Below are positions 1 to 9,057 of a DNA stretch of 58,892 nt, one piece after another. The notes under the pieces were generated by a model. It searched no databases, was not told the origin of the DNA, and saw nothing but the letters and a program-made list of their open reading frames with translations. The stretch's first letter is position 1. Each line of letters begins with the position of its first letter. Location of the stretch: the NCBI GenBank assembly GCA_018829445.1, contig JAHJTV010000052.1, positions 1 through 58,892 of the forward strand, written 5' to 3'. This DNA comes from a bacterium. Its GTDB lineage: Bacteria; SAR324; XYD2-FULL-50-16. A program made the translations under genes and the position numbers.

Positions 1-123
1 CGGGACTATGACATCGATTTGGCCTTGTCTACTGTCAGATGGATTCAGCAGAAGAACCACCGGGCATACCTGTCGCACAGAAAGAAGCGAACCGGAGGTG
101 ATCCACCACCGGAAATATTTTAA
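1..123 (+). CDS. 3' end of an unrecognised gene (partial)
   Basis: Frame 1 is open from the window edge to a TAA at 121-123, giving 40 C-terminal residues that end in DPPPEIF. The segment contains a likely amphipathic helix and a basic stretch (HRKKR). I do not recognise the family and the start is outside the window. The stop lies 24 bp from the convergent end of the TM2-domain gene, a spacing typical of real convergent genes, which is the main reason to list it. Confidence 0.35.
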   Translation, partial: RDYDIDLALSTVRWIQQKNHRAYLSHRKKRTGGDPPPEIF

Positions 124-147
124 GTATCGTTGTAGGGTTAATAATAA

Positions 148-744
148 TCATTGTTTTTTATAGGGTATATTGGGACTGTTTCGCCTGCGTCTTAAAGACT
201 GTTTCATCATTTTTTTCAGAAATTTCCTGGCAGTTTTTCTATTTTCCTCCTGAACAATTTGCGGAATGCGGAAAAAATCAACTATCCACCAGATAAAAAT
301 ACCGCCACAGGTAATGAAATATAAAATCTGGGTTAATATCCGTCTATTATATAGATAATGACAGGAAAACGGTGGTGGAATCAGCCAAAACAGATAGGAC
401 AAGCTTTTCTTCTTTTCTGCAATGGCATATTCCTCAAAAAACTCCGTTTTCAAAACGGGCGGGAGTTTGGAAACAGCCTCTCTGACAGTTGCCGGCAAAT
501 CTCCCTGGTAAAGAACCGGTAAGGAAGCATCTGGAACGGGATTCTCTTTAGGATTTTCGTAGGATGCCATTATCTCCTTGGCGATTCGATTCATCTCCTC
601 CCTGGGGACTTCGGTAATCTCTTCCAGGGCTTGCAGTGTTGCATCCATATTGGCTTCTTTGTCCTGTTCAAGCTGCAGTTCCCGTTCTCGCTCCAACACT
701 CTTTCCCGGATCTTATCCAGGATCTCTTCCTGTTTATCTGTCAT
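148..744 (-). CDS. TM2-domain membrane protein
   Basis: The 198-residue protein starts with a charged, Glu/Arg-rich segment (residues 1-60) predicted to be helical or coiled coil. Residues about 115-164 look like a TM2 domain: two hydrophobic helices joined by a short polar turn with a HYLYNRR motif, and the second helix contains GGIFIWWIVDFF, matching the typical G-x-W-x-x-D pattern. The C-terminus is strongly basic (KKMMKQSLRRRRN). TM2 proteins are small inner-membrane proteins of mostly unknown role, so no function is assigned beyond the domain. The gene lies 71 bp downstream of the TPR gene on the same strand and could be co-transcribed with it. Confidence 0.75.
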   Translation of the reverse strand: MTDKQEEILDKIRERVLERERELQLEQDKEANMDATLQALEEITEVPREEMNRIAKEIMASYENPKENPVPDASLPVLYQGDLPATVREAVSKLPPVLKTEFFEEYAIAEKKKSLSYLFWLIPPPFSCHYLYNRRILTQILYFITCGGIFIWWIVDFFRIPQIVQEENRKTARKFLKKMMKQSLRRRRNSPNIPYKKQ

Positions 745-815
745 TCAATCAGCCTGGTGAGATTCTTGTTTTTCCCGTTTTATTTTATTAAAGTTAGCCC
801 AACCGGATAATTCAA

Positions 816-3086
816 TCAATCTGTTTGAGATTGAGCTTGCTGTTTTAAGTATTTTTCGATGGTAGCCGCCCTGGATTTTGCCTGTGTTTTTAAGGGACTT
901 TCCAGTTTGCTTTTAACAACCAGATCGTAATGGAAAACAGCTTTTTGCCATCGTTCCTTAGCCTGGTACATCTCACCCAGTCTGAAATGAACCAGGGGAT
1001 ACCATTCCGTATTCTCAATCGGTTGTTTGGAAAGATCCTCCAGAATCTTAATAGCTTGAATCAGCTTTTTTTGCTCCACATACAACTCAGCCAATAATGA
1101 GGAAGCTTCAAAATGGATAGCGGTATTGCCTTTATTGTGAATCTGCAGGAGTTCTCTTTGGGCATCTTGTTGCGCCTGGAGCTCTTTGACTAAAAGCTTG
1201 GCCATCAGCAGCCGCAACTTGTCCTTCTGTTCCTGGCTACTGACCAGTTTGATGGCATCATGGTAAAATGCGACCACTTTTCTGTAATCCGAACGGGAAG
1301 AGTAGCGTGAAACCAGAAGATCAAGCAGCGACAATTTGGTTTCACTGTCCTGCGAAGGTATCAGATTATAAGCTGACTGGTAGTATTGCAGTGCCAGATC
1401 ACCATAATAAGATTTTTTGTTGACCGGATAGCGGTGCATGGGGTGCTTTTCATCATCCAGGGCAGAATAGACTGAGTCAGCCGTCTTGGCAATGTTTAGC
1501 AAAAACCAGGGGTCTTTTGCTTTATCTGGCACCTGTTTTTCGATAGTTAGCATTATTTCCAAAGTCTTGGCCCATTGTTTTAAGCTCTGGGCAAATTCCA
1601 TCTTCATAAGCAGAATTTTCTCTTTATTACCAAATTCCGGATGGGATTCCACCCGATCCAGGTAAGTCATCCCACCTTCAAAATCCTGCAACTGCTGATA
1701 GACATACAGGTAATTCAGAAAAACAACCCTGCCGTATTGTGTGGTTAAAGGAATGCGGGAAAAATATTCTCCTGCCTGCTTCCATCGATTGTCGGCAAAA
1801 TGACAGCGCCCGCTGTAGAAACTGATTTCCGGGGTGTCCTTGTTTTCCTCCGAAAGATCGGCTTTGCCTGCCCAGTTCAGAATCGAAGCACAGTCTTTTA
1901 AACTGTGACTGTTGCGGATCAGATTCAACAGCAACATATTACGAATGACGGATTCTTTTTGATAATTCAGGGCTTCGGCATAAACTTTGTTAGCAGCCGT
2001 CAGATCGTTTTTCTCTTCAAAAAAAGTAGCTCTGGTAGCAGTCAATTCCAAATCAGCACCGTATATTGGATTGTTTGCCTGCAACAAGGCAAAGTCCTCT
2101 TCGGCCTCTTTTTTGCGGTCCTGGGCAATTAACAGCCATCCCCGGTGATAGCGACTGATATCCGGTGAAACCGGTTTTTCCAAATTCAGGTTTTCACTGT
2201 ACAACCGAATCGATTTTTCTTTGTGAGCACTGGTTGATGTTTCCGGTTGCTTCTTAAATTCAAGGTAGTAGCACTCGGCAATCCAAAACCGTGATCTGTC
2301 CTGATAATCTGGGTGAGGCCATTCGCTCATCTGACGTTCATACCAACTGATAGCCTTCTGGTAGTTTTCCTGTTTCTGGGCGTCAATTCCCAGCTGAAAC
2401 GATATTTTTGCCTTGTCTGCCTGGGGAATCTTTGACTCCAGCAGTTCAAAGAACAAACTCTTGGCGAGAATGGTTTTTCCCTGGAAGTAATAGATCCAAG
2501 CCAGATAATGCTGATTCTGGAAACGATGCTCCTCTGTTAAACCTTCCGATTTCAAGACCCTTTTAAAGTATGGTTCTGCTTTTGCCCACTGCTCCTGTTT
2601 AAATGCCTGTACTCCCCTATGAAAATCGATGCGGGGAAGGTATTTGGAATTGTTGAATTTCCCGGTTAATTGATCAAAGTCCTTGAGACCTTCAACCCGA
2701 TTCAGCTGGATTTTTAGTGCGCCGGAATAATAGAGTGCGTCTTCAACAAAAGATGAGGTTGGATACTGGTTGATGATTCTGGCATATTTCTTCAAAGCCG
2801 GTTCCAAAGACTCTTCGACAACATCAATTTGTGCTTGAATAAAGACGATCTCGGGGATCAGACTACTATTGGGGTAATTCTTCTCAAAAATTTCCGCTTC
2901 CTGTCTGGCAAAATTATAAATCTTATCATTAAAGAGATTTTTAATAAAAACCAGGTCTTCCCTCTCGGACGGAGCTACACCTTCCTGAGCGTTTAACGTA
3001 GAAGAATAAGCATTAAGCAGGAGGCAGGACAGTAAAACAATGAAAAACACACCGAGTGTCTTTTTATGAAAAGTTATATATGGCAT
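816..3086 (-). CDS. Exported tetratricopeptide-repeat protein
   Basis: About 756 residues. A hydrophobic signal segment near the N-terminus (KKTLGVFFIVLLSCLLLNA) is followed by a predicted cleavage region around NAQ. The rest is helical with many degenerate TPR units, for example A-x-x-x-Y-x-x-I-x-x-x-YP near residue 85, SWYERQMSEWPHP, and W-x-x-A-x-x-Y-x-R repeated through the chain. Such proteins act as periplasmic or outer-membrane scaffolds, often in envelope assembly or gliding/tol-like systems. Partner unknown. I prefer the ATG at 3086 over the upstream in-frame TTG at 3104, because the hydrophobic segment follows it closely and a short AGG lies just upstream. It reads towards the TM2-domain gene. 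Confidence 0.8.
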   Translation of the reverse strand: MPYITFHKKTLGVFFIVLLSCLLLNAYSSTLNAQEGVAPSEREDLVFIKNLFNDKIYNFARQEAEIFEKNYPNSSLIPEIVFIQAQIDVVEESLEPALKKYARIINQYPTSSFVEDALYYSGALKIQLNRVEGLKDFDQLTGKFNNSKYLPRIDFHRGVQAFKQEQWAKAEPYFKRVLKSEGLTEEHRFQNQHYLAWIYYFQGKTILAKSLFFELLESKIPQADKAKISFQLGIDAQKQENYQKAISWYERQMSEWPHPDYQDRSRFWIAECYYLEFKKQPETSTSAHKEKSIRLYSENLNLEKPVSPDISRYHRGWLLIAQDRKKEAEEDFALLQANNPIYGADLELTATRATFFEEKNDLTAANKVYAEALNYQKESVIRNMLLLNLIRNSHSLKDCASILNWAGKADLSEENKDTPEISFYSGRCHFADNRWKQAGEYFSRIPLTTQYGRVVFLNYLYVYQQLQDFEGGMTYLDRVESHPEFGNKEKILLMKMEFAQSLKQWAKTLEIMLTIEKQVPDKAKDPWFLLNIAKTADSVYSALDDEKHPMHRYPVNKKSYYGDLALQYYQSAYNLIPSQDSETKLSLLDLLVSRYSSRSDYRKVVAFYHDAIKLVSSQEQKDKLRLLMAKLLVKELQAQQDAQRELLQIHNKGNTAIHFEASSLLAELYVEQKKLIQAIKILEDLSKQPIENTEWYPLVHFRLGEMYQAKERWQKAVFHYDLVVKSKLESPLKTQAKSRAATIEKYLKQQAQSQTD

Positions 3087-3362
3087 GGGGCCTGGTTTGT
3101 TCAAATATGAAAAGGCAATTCAAGCGAACATGATAATTGTGAGATTACAAAGCCATTTTTGACTAGTCAAGCTTAGTCCCCGGATTTGCCAATTCTTTTC
3201 AAAATCAAACCATTAAAACCAGGTACGGAAATCCGAAGCAGCTCAAAAGTATGAATCCTCTCCCTGGCAGCCTCCCCATTTGACATACCGAGACAAAAAG
3301 GGGGATATTATTGAGCAGAGTAATATTAAACAGATAAACTATTTGATTAAAATATAAATGAT

Positions 3363-3680
3363 ATGACTGAAGTCTTAAATCTTCTTAACACCCTTCAGTA
3401 CAAGGAAAACTCCGTTGCTACCAGAACCCTGGTTGAAAAAGAGGGAGGGTCCCTGACTGTCTATGCTTTTGACAAAACTCAGGGACTGGGCAGACACGCA
3501 TCCCCTTTTTTAACCTGCATCCAACTGATTGAGGGAAAAGCGCAAATAACCATTGACGATAAAACCAATTTGGTCAGTGAAAATGAGATCGTTACCATTC
3601 CTGCCAATGTTCCCTTTGCCTTGCATTCCATTCACAAAGTCAAAGCAATTTTGTTTCGTTTAAAATCTTCAAGCAAATGA
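3363..3680 (+). CDS. Small cupin-domain protein
   Basis: The 105-residue protein is a single cupin barrel. Visible features are the G-x-G-R-H motif in the first conserved strand pair (residues ~40-46), LIEGKAQITIDD and the second-motif segment IVTIPANVPFALHS. The metal-binding His set looks incomplete compared with classical cupins (one His in each motif), so catalytic activity is uncertain and a binding or sensing role is possible. Its stop overlaps the start of the HD-domain gene (ATGA arrangement), so the two are translationally coupled. Confidence 0.75.
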   Translation: MTEVLNLLNTLQYKENSVATRTLVEKEGGSLTVYAFDKTQGLGRHASPFLTCIQLIEGKAQITIDDKTNLVSENEIVTIPANVPFALHSIHKVKAILFRLKSSSK

Positions 3681-4264
3681 TGGATCGCCTGGATAAACAA
3701 ATTGAGTTTATCGTTGAAATCGATAAGCTAAAAGGCATCATCAGGCGTTCCTACCTGACGGGATGTGACAGGCTGGAGAATTCCGCCGAACATAGCTGGC
3801 ATGTTTCGATACTGGCGATGATTCTGGCGGAACATTCCGATCTTGAGATTAACCTGTTCAAGGTGGTGAGGATGCTGCTTGTCCACGATATCGTCGAGAT
3901 CGATGCAGGGGATACTTACTTTTTTGATGAAAAAGGAAATACCGATAAGGTGGAGCGAGAGAAAAACGCTGCCAAAAGACTGTTCGATCTTCTTCCCCCG
4001 GATCAGGAGAAGGAGTTTCGTGAAGCCTGGGAAGAGTACGAAGCCCGTCTGACCAACGAAGCCAGATTTGCCTATGCCCTGGACCGCTTTATCCCAATTC
4101 TTCACTCGTATTTTACCCAGGGAAAAAGCTGGAAACAGCATCGGGTCAAACTGGAGAAGGTGATGACTTTGATTGACCCGATTCGCGAGGGGTCGGAAGC
4201 CTTGTCACAATATGCGACCAGACTATTCAAAAAAGCCGTTGAAAAAGGCTACCTGGAAGAATAG
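3677..4264 (+). CDS. HD-domain hydrolase, YfbR/HDDC2-like
   Basis: The 195-residue protein shows the HD phosphohydrolase signature: AEHSWH (His39) and LLVHDIVEIDAGD (His70-Asp71), with a later Asp in YALDRF. The order and spacing match the YfbR/HDDC2 group, whose characterised members are metal-dependent 5'-deoxynucleotidases. Substrate here is inferred only from family. The ATG at 3677 overlaps the cupin stop codon; an ATG one codon later at 3680 is equally possible. The gene ends 22 bp from the convergent bioN gene, leaving no room for a terminator between them. Confidence 0.8.
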   Translation: MMDRLDKQIEFIVEIDKLKGIIRRSYLTGCDRLENSAEHSWHVSILAMILAEHSDLEINLFKVVRMLLVHDIVEIDAGDTYFFDEKGNTDKVEREKNAAKRLFDLLPPDQEKEFREAWEEYEARLTNEARFAYALDRFIPILHSYFTQGKSWKQHRVKLEKVMTLIDPIREGSEALSQYATRLFKKAVEKGYLEE

Positions 4265-4286
4265 CCGGTCTGCCATCGATGAAACT

Positions 4287-5042
4287 TTAAACCAGTAGTA
4301 AACCAATCACCACGGGAACAGCTATCAGAATTAAGATGCCGTCTTGTCGCTTCAGTTCCATATCGGGATCGGTCCTGTCTTCCGAATAGCAGCGCGCCTC
4401 CATGGCTATAATGTAGCGATCTGCCGCCTCAAAGGTTTTTCTCATCAGGGGTACCGTAAAAATCACCAAACGCTTTACCGGATTCTTTATCCGCTCAACC
4501 GCCCGGGCTTTCTGGGCTTCGCTGATCTCTTTGGCCTGCTCCAGGATAATCGGCAGAAACCGGATCATCAGGCTGATCATGACGGCCACCCTTTTTTCCG
4601 GAATCAAAGGTACAGGCTTAAAAAACCAGGCAATACCGGCTTTGATATCAGCTGATCTGGATGTTGAAATAAAGATAATGCCGGTAAATAAGACAACAAT
4701 CAATCTCCAGCAGTAAACTGAAGCCGATAATACCCCCTCCCTTGAAACCGAGATTTGAAAGAGGGTGATAAGACTTTCTCCCGGAATATACACAGCCCTG
4801 GAGATGAAGACAAACAGTAGCAGCAGGTAAAACAGTCGCGTCTGGAAAAGAATGGTTACCAGGGAGAGTCTTAGGTGCAAAAAAACGGCAGAAAGAAGCA
4901 GGGTGGTCGTTAGCAAACCCCAAACGGAAGACTGAAGCCCGACGATATTTATCAGCAGCAGAAGTCCGATTTTGCATCTGATATCGATCCGGTGCAGATA
5001 TGAATTCCCCGGTTTATAACTCAACAGACTCAGTTCCGCCAT
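4287..5042 (-). CDS. bioN: ECF transporter transmembrane subunit (EcfT/BioN-type)
   Basis: About 251 residues with several hydrophobic helices, the pattern of EcfT/CbiQ proteins. The conserved cytoplasmic coupling-helix motif appears as EAQKARAVE around residues 170-180, matching the A-R-G/A-x-x type motifs that contact the ATPases. EcfT couples ATP hydrolysis to the substrate-binding S component, here BioY, for biotin uptake across the inner membrane. I chose the ATG at 5042, which starts MAELSLLSYKPGNS as in the family, rather than the upstream in-frame codon at 5075. This start overlaps the last 13 bases of the ATPase gene. It is the last gene of the birA-bioYMN operon. Confidence 0.88.
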   Translation of the reverse strand: MAELSLLSYKPGNSYLHRIDIRCKIGLLLLINIVGLQSSVWGLLTTTLLLSAVFLHLRLSLVTILFQTRLFYLLLLFVFISRAVYIPGESLITLFQISVSREGVLSASVYCWRLIVVLFTGIIFISTSRSADIKAGIAWFFKPVPLIPEKRVAVMISLMIRFLPIILEQAKEISEAQKARAVERIKNPVKRLVIFTVPLMRKTFEAADRYIIAMEARCYSEDRTDPDMELKRQDGILILIAVPVVIGLLLV

Positions 5043-5779
5043 GATTGTAACCCGTATCCCAGTTTTGATGAGCAAGGTTCCCTGATTCCAAATTGTTCGA
5101 CATCCTTGATGATCGTTGACGGGATACCCTCCTTAGCCAGTTCCCCGTCTTTTAAAATCACCAGTCTTGACGCCAGGGAGATGATTTTTTCCAGCTCATG
5201 GGTGATGATAATAATGGTACGCTGAGTTTGATGCAGCATCACAATTTGATCTAAAATCTGTACAGAGCCCGGATAATCCAAATTGGCAAAAGGTTCATCA
5301 AAAATAATGATCTCGGGATTCATGGCCAGAACCCCGGCGATTGCCAGCTTACGCTTTTCGCCTCCCGATAGCGTATGTGGACTATTGTCCTCCTTGCCGT
5401 CCAATCCCACGATCTGAATAATCTTTTTAACCCTGGCATTGATTTCAGCTCTTTTAAGCCCAAGGTTTTCAGGACCGAATGCAATGTCACTGGAAACGGT
5501 TTCCCCCACAATCTGGCTGTCGGCATTCTGGAAGACCATCCCCACCAGTTGTCGGGCCTTGGATGGATTCCTGTCCACCTGAAGATCGCCAATAAACACA
5601 TTACCTGAGGTGGGCTTCAACAATCCGTTGATATGCTTACAGAGGGTTGTCTTTCCCGAACCGTTTTGACCGGCTATGACCACCAATTCACCCGGTTGAA
5701 TCTGCAGGTTGATATTCCTGATACCGCAATGTCCATCCGGATAGAGATGAGAAAGCCCTTTTATTGCTATTTTTGTCAT
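5030..5779 (-). CDS. bioM: ECF transporter ATPase (BioM-type)
   Basis: A 249-residue ABC ATPase. Walker A is GQNGSGKTT at residues 38-46, the Q-loop Gln is in MVFQNADSQ (~84), the signature is LSGGEKRK (137-144), Walker B is IIIFDEP (157-163), and the switch His is in IITHE. The FQNADSQIV sequence is typical of ECF-type (CbiO/EcfA) ATPases. It energises biotin uptake with BioN and BioY. Only one ATPase gene is present, as in BioMNY systems, so it probably works as a homodimer. It starts 15 bp after bioY and overlaps bioN. Confidence 0.92.
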   Translation of the reverse strand: MTKIAIKGLSHLYPDGHCGIRNINLQIQPGELVVIAGQNGSGKTTLCKHINGLLKPTSGNVFIGDLQVDRNPSKARQLVGMVFQNADSQIVGETVSSDIAFGPENLGLKRAEINARVKKIIQIVGLDGKEDNSPHTLSGGEKRKLAIAGVLAMNPEIIIFDEPFANLDYPGSVQILDQIVMLHQTQRTIIIITHELEKIISLASRLVILKDGELAKEGIPSTIIKDVEQFGIREPCSSKLGYGLQSWRN

Positions 5780-5794
5780 GAGCTTTTCTGATTA

Positions 5795-6355
5795 TTATTT
5801 GATGATTGGTCGTATAAGGCGGGCTATAAATGCTGCAGCAATAACCTTGGCAATATCGCCGATGAGAAAAGGGAGCGCTCCCACGGCAATCGCTTTACTC
5901 CAGGGCATACCGGTGACAAATTTTAACCAGGGAACCCCGCAGGCATAAATGATTAATGATCCAATCAGCATGGCGACTATATCCACCATCATCCGTTTGA
6001 CAGACCGATTTGAATATCCGGATCCAAATTTTTCCGAAATCCAGCCAACCACATAAACAACAATCAGGTAACTCAACAGATACCCGCCGGTAGGACCGGC
6101 AAAGTGTGCAAATCCGCCCCTCCCTGCGGAAAAAACCGGTAGTCCGATGGCACCGGCCAGTAGATAAATGGCAATGCAGGCCAATGCCCACTTTCGTCCC
6201 AATAATAATGCTGCCAGCAAAACAAACATATTCTGCAATACAATGGGAACAGGTCCCACCGGAATGGCAATAAAGGCACCGGCTGCCACCAGGGCCGCCA
6301 TCAGGGAAGCGTAAACGGTCATTCTGAGCTGATCGTTCGATGTCGATATTGTCAT
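5795..6355 (-). CDS. bioY: Biotin-specific S component BioY
   Basis: About 186 residues with six predicted membrane helices. Family signatures are IPVGPVPIVLQNMFVLLAALLLG, the G-x-x-GLPVFS loop followed by GGFAHFAGPTGGYLLSY, and a final IGDIAK segment, all characteristic of BioY, the high-affinity biotin-binding subunit. The longer open frame starts at 6436, but the ATG at 6355 is preceded at good spacing by GGAGGG and gives the usual N-terminus, so I use 6355. It lies 59 bp downstream of birA and 15 bp upstream of bioM, supporting a biotin-regulated operon. Confidence 0.93.
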   Translation of the reverse strand: MTISTSNDQLRMTVYASLMAALVAAGAFIAIPVGPVPIVLQNMFVLLAALLLGRKWALACIAIYLLAGAIGLPVFSAGRGGFAHFAGPTGGYLLSYLIVVYVVGWISEKFGSGYSNRSVKRMMVDIVAMLIGSLIIYACGVPWLKFVTGMPWSKAIAVGALPFLIGDIAKVIAAAFIARLIRPIIK

Positions 6356-6414
6356 GATCCCTCCATAAACAGGTTTGATTCTTGGATAAATTTGTAAAAA
6401 GCTTTTACGCCATT

Positions 6415-7344
6415 TCAGGAAATCTGGTGAAAACAATCCCCGTAATAGATTTTTTTAATCTCTTTATTGGGTTGTTCCAGCAACAGGGCTCCATTTTCAT
6501 CCACATCCACCGCAACTCCTTCCCACTCTTCAGAAGTTGTTACGATTTTTACCTGTCTGTTCAGCGTAATGGTATGGGTTTTCCACCGGGGGATGATGTG
6601 GTCCAGGTTGGGGTTTGACAGTTCCTGCTTTAATTGGTTCAAAAAGGAGGTAAGGATGCTTTTTCGGGAGACTTCCCTGCCCAGCAATTCTTTGATGGAA
6701 ACGGAATTGGGTTCCTTTTCCCTGGGGTTGTTGTTGACGTTAAGGCCGATCCCGATATTGATAAAAGCCACCCGGTCCGATTCCATCTCCATTTCACATA
6801 ACATCCCCGATAGTTTCCTTTCATTAACCAGAATGTCATTCGGCCATTTTACCCGTGCATCAATTCCGATTTCATCCCTCAATACCTGTGCCAGGGACAG
6901 GGATGCGGCAAAACTGAACCTGCTCATCATCACCGGGGAAACATCCGGTTTTAACACCAGGGTGAAGTAGAGCCCGCCGTCATCGGAATGCCATTGCCGT
7001 TTAAGCCTTCCCCTGCCGGTGGTCTGTCGTTCGGCTATAACCACCGTGAAGGAGGGACATCCCTTGCGGGCAAGTTCTTTTGCTATCTCCATGGTGGAAC
7101 TGACCTCTTGATAATAATGAATCAGATCTTCCTGTCCCGGAAACTCCCACGGAAAAAGGGCATCCGGTGAACTTTTGTATTGATACCCCGTGGGGCCGGA
7201 GATGATCTCGTATCCCAGTTCCTGAAGCTTCTTGATGTGTTTCCAGATCGTTACCCTGGAAGTTCCAAGTTTCCGGCTCAGTTGTTCTCCGGAAACGATC
7301 CGGGAAGGATCTGATGTTAGAATCTTTAATAGTTCGGTTTTCAT
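6415..7344 (-). CDS. birA: Biotin protein ligase / biotin operon repressor BirA
   Basis: A 309-residue bifunctional BirA. Residues 1-60 are a winged helix (SRKLGTSRVTIWKHIKKLQELGY), the DNA-binding domain of repressor-type ligases. The catalytic domain carries GRGRLKR (residues 110-116), which binds biotinyl-5'-AMP, KWPNDI (166-171) and the RKLSGMLCE segment with the conserved Lys, followed by the small C-terminal domain. It activates biotin with ATP and attaches it to carboxylase carrier proteins, and represses biotin genes when holo-BirA dimerises. The N-terminal domain together with the operator-like repeat upstream (7444-7480) suggests it represses its own operon with bioYMN. Confidence 0.93.
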   Translation of the reverse strand: MKTELLKILTSDPSRIVSGEQLSRKLGTSRVTIWKHIKKLQELGYEIISGPTGYQYKSSPDALFPWEFPGQEDLIHYYQEVSSTMEIAKELARKGCPSFTVVIAERQTTGRGRLKRQWHSDDGGLYFTLVLKPDVSPVMMSRFSFAASLSLAQVLRDEIGIDARVKWPNDILVNERKLSGMLCEMEMESDRVAFINIGIGLNVNNNPREKEPNSVSIKELLGREVSRKSILTSFLNQLKQELSNPNLDHIIPRWKTHTITLNRQVKIVTTSEEWEGVAVDVDENGALLLEQPNKEIKKIYYGDCFHQIS

Positions 7345-7443
7345 GGGGATATGCTTAATAGTAATTATTTAGCTAAAACAGGCGACAATCGTGAGAAGTG
7401 AAACCAGCAGTTTCGAACAACCTGAAATGAACCAAGAGTGAGA

Positions 7444-7497
7444 TTTTCGTTAACCAGTACAGTAAACACGTTAACGAAAAAATGATGAGTATGTCAA
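7444..7497 (-). promoter_or_regulatory. Promoter of birA-bioYMN with putative BirA operator
   Basis: A perfect 11-bp inverted repeat, TTTTCGTTAAC (7444-7454) and GTTAACGAAAA (7470-7480), is separated by 15 nt. Known BirA sites are two TTGTAAACC/GTTAACC-like half-sites 14-15 nt apart, so geometry and half-site sequence fit. On the minus strand a consensus TTGACA lies at 7497-7492, placing one half-site over the expected -10 region. A further GGTTAACC palindrome at 7532-7539 could be a secondary half-site. The site is ~100 bp upstream of the birA start. BirA binding is inference. Confidence 0.65.
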
Positions 7498-7579
7498 CCC
7501 GCTATTTTTAAACAAACAAAAGGTGGAATCTGGTTAACCCCCAGAGAAAAGAATTGAGCATAGAGGTGGAGGGGAGCAG

Positions 7580-7612
7580 CAACCCGGTTTCGTTGGATTT
7601 GAAACCGGGTTG
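7580..7612 (-). terminator. Strong hairpin after the thiolase gene
   Basis: CAACCCGGTTTC (7580-7591) and GAAACCGGGTTG (7601-7612) form a perfect 12-bp stem with a 9-nt loop, 31 bp past the stop codon of the first thiolase gene. No clear T-run follows on the minus strand, so it may be a non-canonical terminator or mRNA-stabilising hairpin rather than a textbook intrinsic terminator. Confidence 0.6.
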
Positions 7613-7643
7613 TTGTAGGTTTTATGAAGTTGGCAAGCGGGGA

Positions 7644-8924
7644 TTACGGTCGTTCAATGACCATGGCAGCGCCTTGTCCACCACCAATACAGAGAGAAGC
7701 CAGACCTCTTTTGGCATTATTCTGCTCAAGGGCAGTCAGCAGGGTGACAACTATTCTGGCACCCGAGCAACCGATGGGATGACCCAGAGAGACACCTCCG
7801 CCATAGATATTGGTAACAGCACTGCTGATCTCCAACTCTTTCATACAGGCAAGAGCCTGTGATGCGAATGCCTCATTAAGCTCAAAAAAGTCGATATCGG
7901 ACAGCTTCATATCCAGTCGGGTTAACAGTTTGCGAATGGAGGGGATAGGCCCCAGCCCCATATACGCAGGATCAATCCCGCCAAAATCGTATCCTTTGAC
8001 AATGGCTTTGATCTCAAGTCCAAGCTCTTCAGCCTTGTCACGGCTCATGAGTAGTAATGCCGCCGCTGCATCGTTAATTCCGGAAGCATTTCCGGCCGTT
8101 ACGGTTCCGTCTTTTTTGAAGGCGGGCTTCAGTTTTGCCATTTTTTCCGGGCTGGTTTCCATGGGACGTTCATCAATCTCGAATGCAATGGGATCATTCT
8201 TGCGCTGGGGAACCATCACCGGCACGATCTCCGTTTTAAAGATACCCGAGTTAATGGCATTCAAGGCCCTACGATGACTTTCATAGGACATAGCGTCCTG
8301 TTCTTCCCTGGATATCCCGTACAATTCTGCAATATTTTCTGCGGTGATTCCCATGTGATAGCCGTAGAATCCTTCCCACAGCCCATCATGAACCATCAGG
8401 TCGACCATCTCCGCATTCCCCATTCTTGCTCCCCATCTGGCGTTTGGCAAGGCAAACGGAATCCGGCTCATGTTTTCCATGCCGCCGGTTACCATTATCT
8501 CCGCTTCTCCGCTTGCAATAGCCTGCGCGCCGATAGCAATAGCTTTGAGACCGGAAGCACACACCTTGTTGATTGTATAGGCGCCTGTTTCCTTTGCCAA
8601 ACCTGATTGGATACAGGCTTGCCGGGCTGTGTTCTGACCTTGACCGGACTGGACAACATTGCCCATCACAATTTCGTCAACCTGAATGGGTTTAAGACTA
8701 CTATCCCATTGATTATATTTGTCCTCAATCTCTGAAGTTTTTCCCTTTAGTTTGTCCGGTGATGCTGATTTTAAGGCCTCGCTGATGACTGGTCTGCATC
8801 CGGATCTCACTAAAGATTCCCTGATAACGGTAGCCCCGAGTTCCACAACGGGAACATCTTTTAAAGTACCGCCGAAATTACCGATGGCTGTTCTCACGGC
8901 GCTGACAATTGCCACTTCTCTCAT
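7644..8924 (-). CDS. Thiolase (acetyl-CoA C-acetyltransferase family) with insertion
   Basis: A 426-residue thiolase. The catalytic residues are Cys122 in NKVCASGLKA, the His in GHPIGCSGARI (~382) and the second Cys in SLCIGGGQG (~412), with NEAFA between. It catalyses condensation of two acetyl-CoA or thiolytic cleavage of 3-ketoacyl-CoA in fatty-acid or polyhydroxybutyrate metabolism; direction cannot be told from sequence. Compared with its tandem neighbour it carries about 34 extra residues near positions 43-79 (Lys/Ser/Glu rich), between the first helix and the QVDEIVMGNV strand. AGGAG precedes the ATG. It lies 133 bp downstream of the second thiolase. Confidence 0.92.
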   Translation of the reverse strand: MREVAIVSAVRTAIGNFGGTLKDVPVVELGATVIRESLVRSGCRPVISEALKSASPDKLKGKTSEIEDKYNQWDSSLKPIQVDEIVMGNVVQSGQGQNTARQACIQSGLAKETGAYTINKVCASGLKAIAIGAQAIASGEAEIMVTGGMENMSRIPFALPNARWGARMGNAEMVDLMVHDGLWEGFYGYHMGITAENIAELYGISREEQDAMSYESHRRALNAINSGIFKTEIVPVMVPQRKNDPIAFEIDERPMETSPEKMAKLKPAFKKDGTVTAGNASGINDAAAALLLMSRDKAEELGLEIKAIVKGYDFGGIDPAYMGLGPIPSIRKLLTRLDMKLSDIDFFELNEAFASQALACMKELEISSAVTNIYGGGVSLGHPIGCSGARIVVTLLTALEQNNAKRGLASLCIGGGQGAAMVIERP

Positions 8925-9057
8925 GTGTGTTCTCCTGATCTATAATTAATAAGGGGGCAGGTGATGATACCTGGTTGCCTTAATCGTTGTACGATATGAT
9001 TCTATTCTGGGACTAAAGTAGAATCGAGAAAAAACAATATTCTGTTGCTACAATGGA

